A stretch of 53,925 bases of DNA from an uncultured Croceitalea sp. GTDB taxonomy: Bacteria; Bacteroidota; Bacteroidia; Flavobacteriales; Flavobacteriaceae. The number at the start of each line of letters is the position of its first letter. The first letter of the stretch is position 1. The DNA is taken from positions 1 to 53,925 of the forward strand of contig CALEYA010000018.1 of assembly GCA_937926215.1 (NCBI GenBank), written 5' to 3'. The position numbers and the translations under genes were made by a program. The notes beneath the pieces are model-generated. The model did no database searches, was not told where the DNA came from, and saw nothing but the letters and a program-made list of their open reading frames with translations. Of the stretch, positions 1 through 9,468 are shown piece after piece.

Positions 1-1
1 G

Positions 2-1483
2 AGCCTCATTTTTTTAGCGGTATTTACGGGACAAAGCCAGTCTTTTACGGCCAAAGTTATCGATGCCAAAACACAAAAACCTATTCCTTATGCCACAATC
101 CAATATGCGGAAAATAGTGGCGTCATTACCAATGAGGAAGGGCTTTTTAGTTTTTCTATAGATGCAGGTACCCAAACCTTGGACTCGCTTTACATCTCCA
201 GTATGGGGTATGAGCGAAAAGGCTATGTTTTTGAACAAGTAGCCCAAGACAGTATTTTGCTAATGACACCAAAAGCCATTGCCCTAAGTGGTGTCTATGT
301 TTTTGACAAAGAATTGGATGTGGAGGAAATCGTACAAAACATGGTGGACCGTTTGCCGCAGAACACGAACAAGGCACCCGTTAAGCAACGCTATTTTTTA
401 AGGCAGTCCGTTTTTGGTAGTGTACAGAAACTGGATATGGGTTTTGAAAAATCATCCATTGAAGAATTGGATAAAGAACTCATAGACAGCATTGCCGGGG
501 CCATTCCAAAATATTCAAGCCACTACACTGAGACTTTGGGGGATTTCTACAAGACCAAAGATGCCAACAAAGCCAACATCTTACGGGCCGCGGAGCTTTA
601 TGACAAAAAGGACATTGGTTCTTTTGAAGAATTGGGCAAACGTATGGAAACCATGTTCAAACAAAATGTAAAACCGGATTCTTACCTTAAGATCAAGTCG
701 GGGCTTTTTAGTCAAAAAATCCAAGTAGATTCCATTCTTTCGGATATCGAGGCAGAGGAGGCAAAAGCCGTTGAAAAGGAATTAGAGCGCGACAGTATCT
801 CTGGCCTTGTCGATAGTCAAAAATTCATCTTTGATGAACTATTGCAAGAAGTATTTTATGAAGAGGACAGTAAATTGAACGTGGTCCGTAAAAAAGGTAA
901 ATACAAGTTTAAATTGGTGGGATATGCCAATATTGAGGATGAAGGTGTCTATGTCGTCGACTTTAAACCCAAAAGAAGTGCTGCCTTCAAAGGGCGGATA
1001 TTTATCAATATTACGGATTTTGGGGTGATGCGAATCGATTTTGAAAACCTGAAAAACCTAAAGAATTTTAGGCTTTTGGGCATTTTCTATAGGGAGACCT
1101 TGTACAAAGGCTCCATGCATTTTACCAAACTTACCAATGGCAAGTACGACCTAAAATTTGCCGATTTCAATTTTGGAAGATGGTTTAGGTTTGATAGACC
1201 TTTGGACGTCATCGAAAAGAACAAACACGTAAAAGGGCGGCGAAAGCAGAACGAACTACGCTTAAATATCGATTTTAGAATGACCAATACCAATAAATGG
1301 GAATTGGTAATCTTTGATAGTGAAGTCATCGATCAGAACCAATTTGATGCGGTGGTGGAGGACAAAACCAAGAAATCCACCTATATGGCGCAATACAACC
1401 CAGAATTTTGGCAAGGTTATACTATTATGGAACCCAACCAAGCCATTAGGGAATTTACCGTTAGCGAGGAAGAATCAGAATAA
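2..1483 (+). CDS. secreted protein with carboxypeptidase-like regulatory domain (5' partial)
   Basis: The reading frame is open from base 2, so the gene starts upstream of the window; the track's start at 179 is an internal TTG. The first visible residues (SLIFLAVFTGQSQSF) look like the end of a signal peptide. They run into a beta-sandwich CarboxypepD_reg-like domain (AKVIDAKTQKPIPYATIQY, then TNEEGLFSF), common in Bacteroidota envelope proteins. The remaining ~350 residues have no motif I can assign. They align along their length with the next gene, sharing FLRQS, ETLG..YK, LRAAELYDK, KGRR.QNE and YWQGYTI-type blocks, so the two are tandem paralogs. A cell-surface or periplasmic role is inferred; the specific function is unknown. 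It ends 66 bases before its paralog. Confidence 0.85.
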   Translation, partial: SLIFLAVFTGQSQSFTAKVIDAKTQKPIPYATIQYAENSGVITNEEGLFSFSIDAGTQTLDSLYISSMGYERKGYVFEQVAQDSILLMTPKAIALSGVYVFDKELDVEEIVQNMVDRLPQNTNKAPVKQRYFLRQSVFGSVQKLDMGFEKSSIEELDKELIDSIAGAIPKYSSHYTETLGDFYKTKDANKANILRAAELYDKKDIGSFEELGKRMETMFKQNVKPDSYLKIKSGLFSQKIQVDSILSDIEAEEAKAVEKELERDSISGLVDSQKFIFDELLQEVFYEEDSKLNVVRKKGKYKFKLVGYANIEDEGVYVVDFKPKRSAAFKGRIFINITDFGVMRIDFENLKNLKNFRLLGIFYRETLYKGSMHFTKLTNGKYDLKFADFNFGRWFRFDRPLDVIEKNKHVKGRRKQNELRLNIDFRMTNTNKWELVIFDSEVIDQNQFDAVVEDKTKKSTYMAQYNPEFWQGYTIMEPNQAIREFTVSEEESE

Positions 1484-1525
1484 ATAATCTTTTTCTTACA
1501 AGAATTGAAGAAAAAATGAGTTATA

Positions 1526-1550
1526 TGGTAACGTAGTACCAACGTTACCA
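1526..1550 (+). promoter_or_regulatory. inverted repeat overlapping the start codon of the second paralog
   Basis: TGGTAACGT (1526-1534) and ACGTTACCA (1542-1550) form a perfect 9-bp stem with a 7-base loop AGTACCA. The last base of the 3' arm is the A of the ATG at 1550. In RNA this hairpin would hide the region just upstream of the start codon; as DNA it could be an operator. No T-run follows, so it is not an intrinsic terminator. Confidence 0.55.
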
Positions 1551-3034
1551 TGAAGCAGTTTTTATGTCCCCTTCTATTTTTTTGTTTTCTACCACCCCTT
1601 TTTGGGCAACGGTATGCCTCCCAGGTAATTGATGCCACCACAAAAGCTCCAATTCCCTATGCCACCATACAGTATGGCCAAGAAATGGGTACCATAAGCA
1701 ATGAGGATGGTTATTTTAGTTTTGAGATCGATCGCTATACCAAACGATTGGACTCTGCCTATATCTCTTGTATGGGTTATGGAAAATCCGCATATGCATT
1801 CCACAAACTACAACAAGATAGTATCCTTATTGCCCCCCGATCAACCACATTGGCAGAGGTAGAACTTTACGGGGAAGGTTTGGACGCCGATGAAATTATT
1901 GCCCGCGTAAAAAAGATGGCCCCGGAAAACTATCAGCAATTGCCCGTAAAAAAGAAATTCTTCTTACGGCAGTCCACGCATGATGAAATAGACCGGGCGG
2001 AACTCAAGGTAGTTTCCTCTTCCATAGACCGCATCCACCAATACCTTTTGGACAGTATTACTAAGGCACTTCCTAAAAAATCAACCTACCACGCGGAAAC
2101 CCTGGGACATTTGTATAAAAATAAAGATAGTATTAAGCTTACCGTACTGCGCGCCGCGGAACTTTACGATAAGGCACACCAAGCTACTTTTGATGCCCTA
2201 TCGGACAAGCTGGAGAAAATTATTAAAGCCAACACTAAAGCGGACTCCTATTATAAAATAAAAACCGGGGTAGTCTCCACCAAATTCCGCTTTGATAACG
2301 CCAACAAAAATTCAAAAAAAGACCCTAATACTGCTGGACTAAAAGACCTTATACGCACCAATTTTCTGAGCAGGAGAAGAGAACGATTAAAACTGATAGA
2401 ATTTCAAGTTTTTGGTAAAAAGTCCCGTTTCGATGTCATCTCTAAATCTAAAAGATACGTTTTCACCCTTGTGGAGATTATTGATCAAGATGGTGAAAAC
2501 AGGCAATACGTCATTGACTTTTCACCTAAGAAAACAGCGGCCCTTAGTGGGCGTTTGTTTATCAACACCCATGACTTTGCCCTTACTAGGGTAACCTTCA
2601 CCAATGAAAAACCCTTAAAGCGATTAAAGCTTTTAGGGATAGACTACAACGAACCTCTTTACCAAGGCACCACGGTATATAGTAAAATGAAGAACGGCAA
2701 GTATGAACTATCCTTTTCCAAATTGGAACACCACCAATACCTAAAGGCGGAACGGCCTTTAAAAATTGTAGAGAAAAACAAGAATACAAAAGGACGCAGG
2801 CAACAAAACGAGGTAGTACTTGAGCTGTATTACACCGAAAAAAAGTCGCACACCTTTGAATGGGTAGCCTTGGAAAGCAAAGCGGGTAGCCAAAGTGCTT
2901 TTGAACTACTACCGGAAGACTTGGTGGGTGATTTAACCCACCTGAACAAATATGACCCCGCCTATTGGCAGGGCTATACTATTATAGAACCCAATAAAGC
3001 CTTACAAGCTTTTGAGGTAGCCCAATTGGACTAA
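1550..3034 (+). CDS. secreted protein with carboxypeptidase-like regulatory domain (paralog 2)
   Basis: A 494-residue protein. The N-terminus (MKQFLCPLLFFCFLPPLFGQ) is a typical signal peptide. It is followed by a CarboxypepD_reg-like domain at roughly residues 22-100 (SQVIDATTKAPIPYATIQY, SNEDGYFSF, ISCMGYG). The C-terminal ~390 residues are charged and lysine-rich and match the preceding partial gene, ending in YWQGYTIIEPNKAL. I recognise no catalytic residues. Flavobacteria often carry such genes in tandem, and they are annotated only as carboxypeptidase-like regulatory domain proteins. Its ATG sits in the arm of a 9-bp hairpin. Its TAA overlaps the TAG of convergent ctlX by the shared bases CTAA (3031-3034). 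Confidence 0.88.
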   Translation: MKQFLCPLLFFCFLPPLFGQRYASQVIDATTKAPIPYATIQYGQEMGTISNEDGYFSFEIDRYTKRLDSAYISCMGYGKSAYAFHKLQQDSILIAPRSTTLAEVELYGEGLDADEIIARVKKMAPENYQQLPVKKKFFLRQSTHDEIDRAELKVVSSSIDRIHQYLLDSITKALPKKSTYHAETLGHLYKNKDSIKLTVLRAAELYDKAHQATFDALSDKLEKIIKANTKADSYYKIKTGVVSTKFRFDNANKNSKKDPNTAGLKDLIRTNFLSRRRERLKLIEFQVFGKKSRFDVISKSKRYVFTLVEIIDQDGENRQYVIDFSPKKTAALSGRLFINTHDFALTRVTFTNEKPLKRLKLLGIDYNEPLYQGTTVYSKMKNGKYELSFSKLEHHQYLKAERPLKIVEKNKNTKGRRQQNEVVLELYYTEKKSHTFEWVALESKAGSQSAFELLPEDLVGDLTHLNKYDPAYWQGYTIIEPNKALQAFEVAQLD

Positions 3035-3960
3035 GCTTTCGGCAGGAATACTTCGGCCATCATACAACGGGCACTGCCGCCCCCACAGGTCTCTATAGTA
3101 TCCAACGGACTATGGATTATGCGACAATGGTTCTCTATTTGCTTTAATTGGTCAGGCCGCAAACTATGGTAGGCTGCGGAACTCATTACCATAAAACGTT
3201 CTTCATCCGCACCAACGACCTGTAACATATTCCCTGCAAAATGGTGCATTTGTTCCTCTGTAATGGCGATTATTTCTTTACCGTCCTCCTTTAAATGCTT
3301 CATTACACTCTTGCGCTCCTTGGTATCATCAATAGAAGCCAAACAAATAACGGCAAAGCTTTCTGCCATGGCCATCATTACATTGGTATGATAAATAGGA
3401 AGGCGTTTACCCGCTACCGTTTGATTGGCATGGAAAATAACAGGGAAACAATCAAAATCCTCACAAAAGGTGATGAAAAGCTCTTCATCTGCCCTTTCGG
3501 ACAATGCGCAATAGGCTTTTTGGTTTACGCGGTCTTTCAATATGCTGCCCGTACCTTCTAAGAAAAGGCCTTCTTCTTCGGCATCGGTATAGTCCAATAT
3601 ATGACTGATCGTAAAACCGTTTTCTTCCATAACGTCAAAAACGTCTTCCCGGCGTTCCCTTCTTCTGTTCTCTGCAAACATAGGATAGACGGCAATAACG
3701 CCACTACTGTGAAAGGAAATCCAGTTGTTGGGAAATATAGAATCTGGGGTTTCCGTTTCAGGACGGTCATCCATAACAATCACATTGACCCCATGTTGTC
3801 GTAGTACCACAACAAAGTTGTCAAATTCCTCTTGGGCCTGTTTATTGATATCTTTAGCCGATCCGGCTACTTCTTCCTGAAAATAATTGTTCACCGCGGT
3901 TTGCTCGTTCATTCTAAAAGCAACCGGTCTGATCATTAAAATGGTATTGGTAACTTGCAT
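3031..3960 (-). CDS. ctlX: citrulline utilization hydrolase, CtlX family
   Basis: A 309-residue protein of the amidinotransferase/arginine-deiminase fold. The start is the ATG at 3960 (MQVTNTILMIRPVAFRMNEQ), which matches the family's usual beginning; the track's start 44 codons further upstream would run into the upstream gene. Visible family motifs are FPNNWISFH, the GTGSILKDR loop, IYHTNV with the likely catalytic His, and a C-terminal GGGSARCMMAEVFLP with the nucleophilic Cys. Family members are known or proposed to hydrolyse citrulline to ornithine, carbamate and ammonia. The gene lies 49 bases downstream of a second amidinohydrolase, so the pair probably forms an arginine/citrulline catabolic unit. 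Length and motifs look intact. Confidence 0.85.
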   Translation of the reverse strand: MQVTNTILMIRPVAFRMNEQTAVNNYFQEEVAGSAKDINKQAQEEFDNFVVVLRQHGVNVIVMDDRPETETPDSIFPNNWISFHSSGVIAVYPMFAENRRRERREDVFDVMEENGFTISHILDYTDAEEEGLFLEGTGSILKDRVNQKAYCALSERADEELFITFCEDFDCFPVIFHANQTVAGKRLPIYHTNVMMAMAESFAVICLASIDDTKERKSVMKHLKEDGKEIIAITEEQMHHFAGNMLQVVGADEERFMVMSSAAYHSLRPDQLKQIENHCRIIHSPLDTIETCGGGSARCMMAEVFLPKA

Positions 3961-4009
3961 TACTGGTAGGTATTTTTTTAAACGTAAGCTGTTTGTTAGT
4001 AAATAGTGT

Positions 4010-4927
4010 TTAATTAGTCCTAATGAGCGGTAGCGTACTACATCTAAGCAGTCCTTCTTGTTTGGCAATTTCCGCATAGGGAATCTCTTCAACCGTAAAA
4101 TCCTGTTCCCTTAGCCAGTTGTTCAGTCTGGTAAAATTTTTCTCCGACACCACCACTTTAGGGGATATGGAGAATACGTTACTGAACATCTGGTACATCT
4201 CGTCCGCCGTTATCTCAAAGATGTTCTCCTTTCCAAAGTACTGGACCAACCATTCATATTCCTCTTCTACAAGAAATCCATTTTTATGCAGTATGGCCTT
4301 GTCCGTTCCAATGGGTTGAAAACAACAGTCCAAATGCAGCGCGTTTTCCTTTGCATTGGTATTGGATTTTCGCAACTCAAACGACTTCACCTTCTTATCC
4401 GGAAACTGTTCCTTTAAAAATTCTACCGCTTCTTTATTAGTTCGGGCGGTGATAAAATCCGGATAGTCCGGAGCGGTATAGGTTCCTACAAAAATATACT
4501 CCCTCCACGGCATAATATCTCCTCCCTCAATATGTACTTCTTCTGGCGGATAGATGATGTGCTCTGGGTTTATTTGTGAAGTTACATGACCAATTGCCGT
4601 AAATTCCCTTTCCCTATCGGGCAGTATATTGGCGTGTACCAATTTGTCCCCGATGACAAAAGCGATATCCCTAGAAAAAATCTGATTGCAGTTTTCAATA
4701 ACCGAAGGTCTGTAAACCGTTACCCCGTGTTTCTTGAATACGGCTTCAAAAGCATTCATTTCCTGTACCATATCCGCTTCTTTGGGATAGGTACCCGCAA
4801 GGATATGTTCCAAGGATTTAGGATCATAAGCCTCTTCTGGTTTTGGGGTGGGCCCACAGCTTTCCGCTGTTCCCAACACGACGGCCCTCAGTTGGGCCGT
4901 TTCATCATTGATGTTTAAATGAAGCAT
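4010..4927 (-). CDS. amidinotransferase/DDAH-family hydrolase (arginine deiminase-related)
   Basis: A 305-residue member of the guanidino-group-modifying superfamily. Motifs include NCNQIFSRDIAFVIGD, EGGDIMPW (acidic substrate-binding loop), LHLDCCF with the probable catalytic His, and C-terminal LLRCSTLPLIRTN with the probable nucleophilic Cys. Known relatives are dimethylarginine dimethylaminohydrolases, arginine deiminases and glycine amidinotransferases. Which guanidino compound is used cannot be decided from sequence. The neighbouring ctlX suggests arginine to citrulline to ornithine, which is inference. Start MLHLNIND follows the gltA terminator by about 30 bases, so the gene may depend on gltA readthrough or a promoter I cannot see. 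Confidence 0.82.
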   Translation of the reverse strand: MLHLNINDETAQLRAVVLGTAESCGPTPKPEEAYDPKSLEHILAGTYPKEADMVQEMNAFEAVFKKHGVTVYRPSVIENCNQIFSRDIAFVIGDKLVHANILPDREREFTAIGHVTSQINPEHIIYPPEEVHIEGGDIMPWREYIFVGTYTAPDYPDFITARTNKEAVEFLKEQFPDKKVKSFELRKSNTNAKENALHLDCCFQPIGTDKAILHKNGFLVEEEYEWLVQYFGKENIFEITADEMYQMFSNVFSISPKVVVSEKNFTRLNNWLREQDFTVEEIPYAEIAKQEGLLRCSTLPLIRTN

Positions 4928-4959
4928 TTCTTTTTAATTAATCGTTACGGTTTAAAACC

Positions 4960-4992
4960 AAAAAAAGCCCTTTTAACTAGTAAAAGAGCTTT
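4960..4992 (-). terminator. intrinsic terminator downstream of gltA
   Basis: Read on the minus strand, AAAGCTCTTTTA pairs with TAAAAGGGCTTT in a 12-bp stem with one G-U pair and a 5-base loop. A run of seven T residues follows directly. It lies 24 bases after the gltA stop and before the amidinohydrolase start at 4927. Confidence 0.8.
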
Positions 4993-5015
4993 ATTGTTTT
5001 TTTTATGGTAGCAAT

Positions 5016-6299
5016 CTACCTTTTGTCAACTTCGACAAAAGGGCGGAGATTTGCACCAACATATATTTGACGCGGACGACCAATAGGTTCCTTGCGCAAA
5101 CGCATTTCCCTCCATTGGGCAATCCAACCCGGCAATCTGCCCAAGGCAAACATTACGGTAAACATATCCGTGGGTATTCCTAAAGCACGATAAATAATCC
5201 CGGAATAAAAATCCACGTTGGGGTAAAGTTTCCGTTTTACAAAATAGTCGTCCTCCAAAGCTTCTTTTTCCAATCCTTTTGCAATTTCTAAAATAGGATC
5301 ACTAATTCCTAAATCATTCAAAACTTCATCCGCGGCTGTCTTTATGATTCTTGCTCTTGGATCAAAGTTTTTATAGACCCTATGTCCAAAGCCCATTAAT
5401 CGAAACGGGTCTTCTTTGTCTTTGGCCTTGGCCATATATTTTTTAGTATCGCCACCATCTGCTTCAATGGCTTCGAGCATTTCCAAAACAGCTTGGTTGG
5501 CGCCACCATGTAACGGCCCCCATAAAGCGGAAATACCTGCGGATAGCGAAGCAAAAAGCCCTGCGTGGCTGGAACCTACGATACGTACCGTAGAGGTAGA
5601 ACAATTCTGCTCATGGTCCGCATGCAAAATCAGCAATTTGTCCAAGGCATCTATGATGATTTTATTTCTTTTGTATTCTTGATTGGGTTTTTTGAACATC
5701 ATCTTATGAATGTTCTCCACATACCCCAAGGAATCGTCCCCGTAATCCAAAGGAAGTCCCATTTTCTTTCGCATGGCCCAAGCTACCAATACTGGAAACT
5801 TGGCCAAAATCCTTACGATGGAATGGTACATGGCTTCATCAGAAGAAACATCCACAGATCTGGGATTAAAAGCGACCAAGGCACTTGTTAAGGAAGACAG
5901 TACTCCCATAGGGTGGGCAGACTTTGGAAAACCGTCCAAAATCTTTTTCATCTCCTCATCTACATGGGATTCGTTTTTGATATCCATATGAAAAGCGGCC
6001 AACTGCTCTTTGTTGGGGAGCTCCCCAAAAATCAGCAAATAGGCAACTTCCAGAAAATCAGCTTTTTCCGCCAATTCTTCTATGGAGTATCCGCGGTAGC
6101 GCAAAATACCTTTTTCACCATCTAAAAACGTAATGGCACTTTCACAAGAACCGGTGTTTTTATAACCTGGGTCTATGGTTACGATACCACTAGTACCCCT
6201 TAAAGCTTTAATATCGATTGCCAACTCATCTTCCGTTCCCTTTATTACTGGGAATTCATATTTTTTTCCTTCAAATTCAAGTGTTGCTTTATCCGACAT
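5016..6299 (-). CDS. gltA: citrate synthase
   Basis: A 427-residue type II-like citrate synthase, which condenses oxaloacetate and acetyl-CoA at entry to the TCA cycle. The N-terminal beta domain (ATLEFEGKKYEFPVI) is typical of Gram-negative enzymes. Catalytic regions are present: the His in WGPLHGGANQAVLEML, the His in MGFGHRVYKNFDPRA and the Asp in YPNVDFYSGI. RLPGWIAQWREM and a C-terminal arginine-rich tail complete the fold. Length is normal and the start MSDKATLEF is standard. A Bacteroidota-type promoter lies about 33 bases upstream and a strong terminator follows, so gltA is probably mainly monocistronic. Confidence 0.96.
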   Translation of the reverse strand: MSDKATLEFEGKKYEFPVIKGTEDELAIDIKALRGTSGIVTIDPGYKNTGSCESAITFLDGEKGILRYRGYSIEELAEKADFLEVAYLLIFGELPNKEQLAAFHMDIKNESHVDEEMKKILDGFPKSAHPMGVLSSLTSALVAFNPRSVDVSSDEAMYHSIVRILAKFPVLVAWAMRKKMGLPLDYGDDSLGYVENIHKMMFKKPNQEYKRNKIIIDALDKLLILHADHEQNCSTSTVRIVGSSHAGLFASLSAGISALWGPLHGGANQAVLEMLEAIEADGGDTKKYMAKAKDKEDPFRLMGFGHRVYKNFDPRARIIKTAADEVLNDLGISDPILEIAKGLEKEALEDDYFVKRKLYPNVDFYSGIIYRALGIPTDMFTVMFALGRLPGWIAQWREMRLRKEPIGRPRQIYVGANLRPFVEVDKR

Positions 6300-6331
6300 T
6301 TATAAGATTTAATTTATTAATTATAGGGCGA

Positions 6332-6362
6332 TAAATTTACGAAAAAGGAAAGGTTTTAACAA
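6332..6362 (-). promoter_or_regulatory. predicted gltA promoter
   Basis: On the minus strand, TTG (6362-6360), a 20-base spacer, then TAAATTTA (6339-6332) fit the Bacteroidota consensus TTG-N17-23-TAnnTTTG except for the last base. The expected start site near 6325 leaves a leader of about 26 bases before gltA. Confidence 0.5.
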
Positions 6363-6370
6363 TATTGCCC

Positions 6371-6383
6371 ATCCAATTTGGAT
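6371..6383. promoter_or_regulatory. palindromic operator-like site upstream of the gltA promoter
   Basis: ATCCAA-T-TTGGAT is a perfect 13-base palindrome. It sits 8 bases upstream of the predicted gltA -33 element, where an activator would bind. It is short and unique as far as I can see, so chance is possible. Confidence 0.3.
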
Positions 6384-6417
6384 TATTCTTAACAATAGTC
6401 GTCCCAAATGTGCAAGC

Positions 6418-7953
6418 TTACACCGTATAAAGGACACGGTAATATTCGTCCACGGATTTTTTCCATGTAAAACGGGCTTTTTTTGCCGCTGTTCGCATTT
6501 TTTCCCAAGCGGGTTTATCATTTAAAAACAGGTCTAGGGCCACGTCAAAAGCCGTCAACATGTTTTCAATTTTATCTTCATAGGTATCCCCGGCAAAACC
6601 AAATCCGGTCTTCATGTGTTTTACGGTATCTATCAACCCACCGGTATGGTGTACTAAGCAAGGATTACCGTTACGCATGGAAAGCATTTGGCTTATTCCA
6701 CAGGGTTCGAACAAACTGGGCATAAAATAAAGGTCAGACTCCAAATACATGGAATCTATTAGACTTTCTGATTGACCATTGGTGAAAATAAAATTATCGT
6801 ACTTGTAACTCATCTCCCTAAACAGTTCTTCATACTCTGGGGCACCTGTACCTAACAATATAAAAATACCACCCATTTTTCTGAGCTTCCCTAAAATTTC
6901 TTCGAACGCCTCTGGCGAACGCTTAAAGAAATAAAATTTCTGTTCCGTTAAGCGTGCCACACTCGATACGATAAACTTGGGCTTATTGCCCACGTACTTC
7001 ATTATCTTCTCCCCGGTGTGGGCAAGGAAGTCCGCTTTGTATTTTTTGGATTCTTCTTGTAACCATCGAAAAATAGCTTTTACGGTATTCCGATAGATAT
7101 AACCCTCAGGCTCGGAATTGATGTTCTTATAATTACAACCGTTTAAAATCCCGAACAGTCTTCCTTCTTTATTGGCCCGTTGCAGATCCAGCTCCAAACC
7201 TTCCCCGCCAATAAATTCTGGGGCAGAACTCGGTTTCATGACATCCTCTTTATAGGATGGCGAAACGGTATGGACGGCATCAGCAAACCGAATACCTACG
7301 GCCATAAGATTGATACAATCTTGATACCTATAGTCCATTAAGCGGTCCTCATCATACCTAATATTGGGAAACCAATTTCGTATAGAGGAATAATTATCTT
7401 GGAACGGCCTGATTCCTTGGATGGCCAGGTTATGTATGCTATAGACAAACCTAATATCCTTTAAAACTTCATACGTTACATCATACTCGCGTAAAAACAA
7501 CAGTAGACTGGAGTGCCAATCATGCAAATGCACGATATCCAATTTTTTAAAAGCCCCTATTTTTATGGCTTCTGCCACCGCAGTACAGAAAATAAAATAT
7601 TTTATGGCATCCGTAAAAAAGGGTTCCTCCGGATCATCATGATAGATATGGGCAATGCCGCCCGCCTCAATCTCTGGATGGTGTATGACGTAATGGTGAA
7701 TATTTTTAAAAGGTTTTTTTGGACTTACCTCAAAAAGCTCCGCGGTATACTGGATTCCGCGTAACTCAAAATTTAGCTCGCTGATCAAAGTACCTCCTTG
7801 GTGCAACCTCCCATACGAGGGCACTACAACATGAACGCTATCTCCCCGTTCCGCAATCTGCCTTGGAACGTCCCTAACAACATCGCCCATTCCACCTGCT
7901 TTACAATTGGCAATGGCATCATTTTCAGCAGCGGCAAAGAGAAAATTACTCAT
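6418..7953 (-). CDS. glycogen/starch synthase-like GT5 glycosyltransferase
   Basis: A 511-residue GT-B fold protein of the GlgA family (GT5), whose members extend alpha-1,4-glucan from ADP-glucose. The nucleotide-sugar loop is KAGGMGDVVRDVP near residue 18, against the usual KTGGLGDV. LHDWHSSLLL and YSIHNLAIQG are classic N-domain blocks; SSVARLTEQK opens the C-domain; FEPCGISQMLSMRNGNP contains the donor-site Glu, followed by HHTGGLIDTV. Core residues are kept but the protein is divergent (FLFAAAENDAIANC at the N-terminus). No glgB, glgC or glgP gene is nearby; it sits between eno and gltA. Glycogen synthase is the best call, but activity is unproven. Confidence 0.8.
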   Translation of the reverse strand: MSNFLFAAAENDAIANCKAGGMGDVVRDVPRQIAERGDSVHVVVPSYGRLHQGGTLISELNFELRGIQYTAELFEVSPKKPFKNIHHYVIHHPEIEAGGIAHIYHDDPEEPFFTDAIKYFIFCTAVAEAIKIGAFKKLDIVHLHDWHSSLLLFLREYDVTYEVLKDIRFVYSIHNLAIQGIRPFQDNYSSIRNWFPNIRYDEDRLMDYRYQDCINLMAVGIRFADAVHTVSPSYKEDVMKPSSAPEFIGGEGLELDLQRANKEGRLFGILNGCNYKNINSEPEGYIYRNTVKAIFRWLQEESKKYKADFLAHTGEKIMKYVGNKPKFIVSSVARLTEQKFYFFKRSPEAFEEILGKLRKMGGIFILLGTGAPEYEELFREMSYKYDNFIFTNGQSESLIDSMYLESDLYFMPSLFEPCGISQMLSMRNGNPCLVHHTGGLIDTVKHMKTGFGFAGDTYEDKIENMLTAFDVALDLFLNDKPAWEKMRTAAKKARFTWKKSVDEYYRVLYTV

Positions 7954-8002
7954 AGGGGAATACGTATTTTTTTAAGTTTTTAATATACGTTATCTACCGC
8001 GC

Positions 8003-8032
8003 AAAAAAAAACCTTTCTTAATTAAGAAAGGT
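8003..8032 (-). terminator. intrinsic terminator downstream of eno
   Basis: ACCTTTCTTAATTAAGAAAGGT (8011-8032) is a fully self-complementary dyad. On the minus strand it is followed by nine T residues (8011-8003), 28 bases beyond the enolase stop. On the plus strand no comparable T-run follows, so it acts for eno. Confidence 0.85.
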
Positions 8033-8059
8033 CTTTGTAGTACTAAATAATCGTTATGC

Positions 8060-9412
<1,353 letters not shown>

Positions 9413-9468
9413 TCAATGATTTACATCATAAAACCTTGAAAAATAACCAAAAGACAAACTATAACGAT

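Noticed and set aside
3961-4092. N-terminal extension of ctlX in the ORF track
   Set aside because: The extension would run into the end of the upstream amidinohydrolase gene; the ATG at 3960 gives the standard CtlX start.
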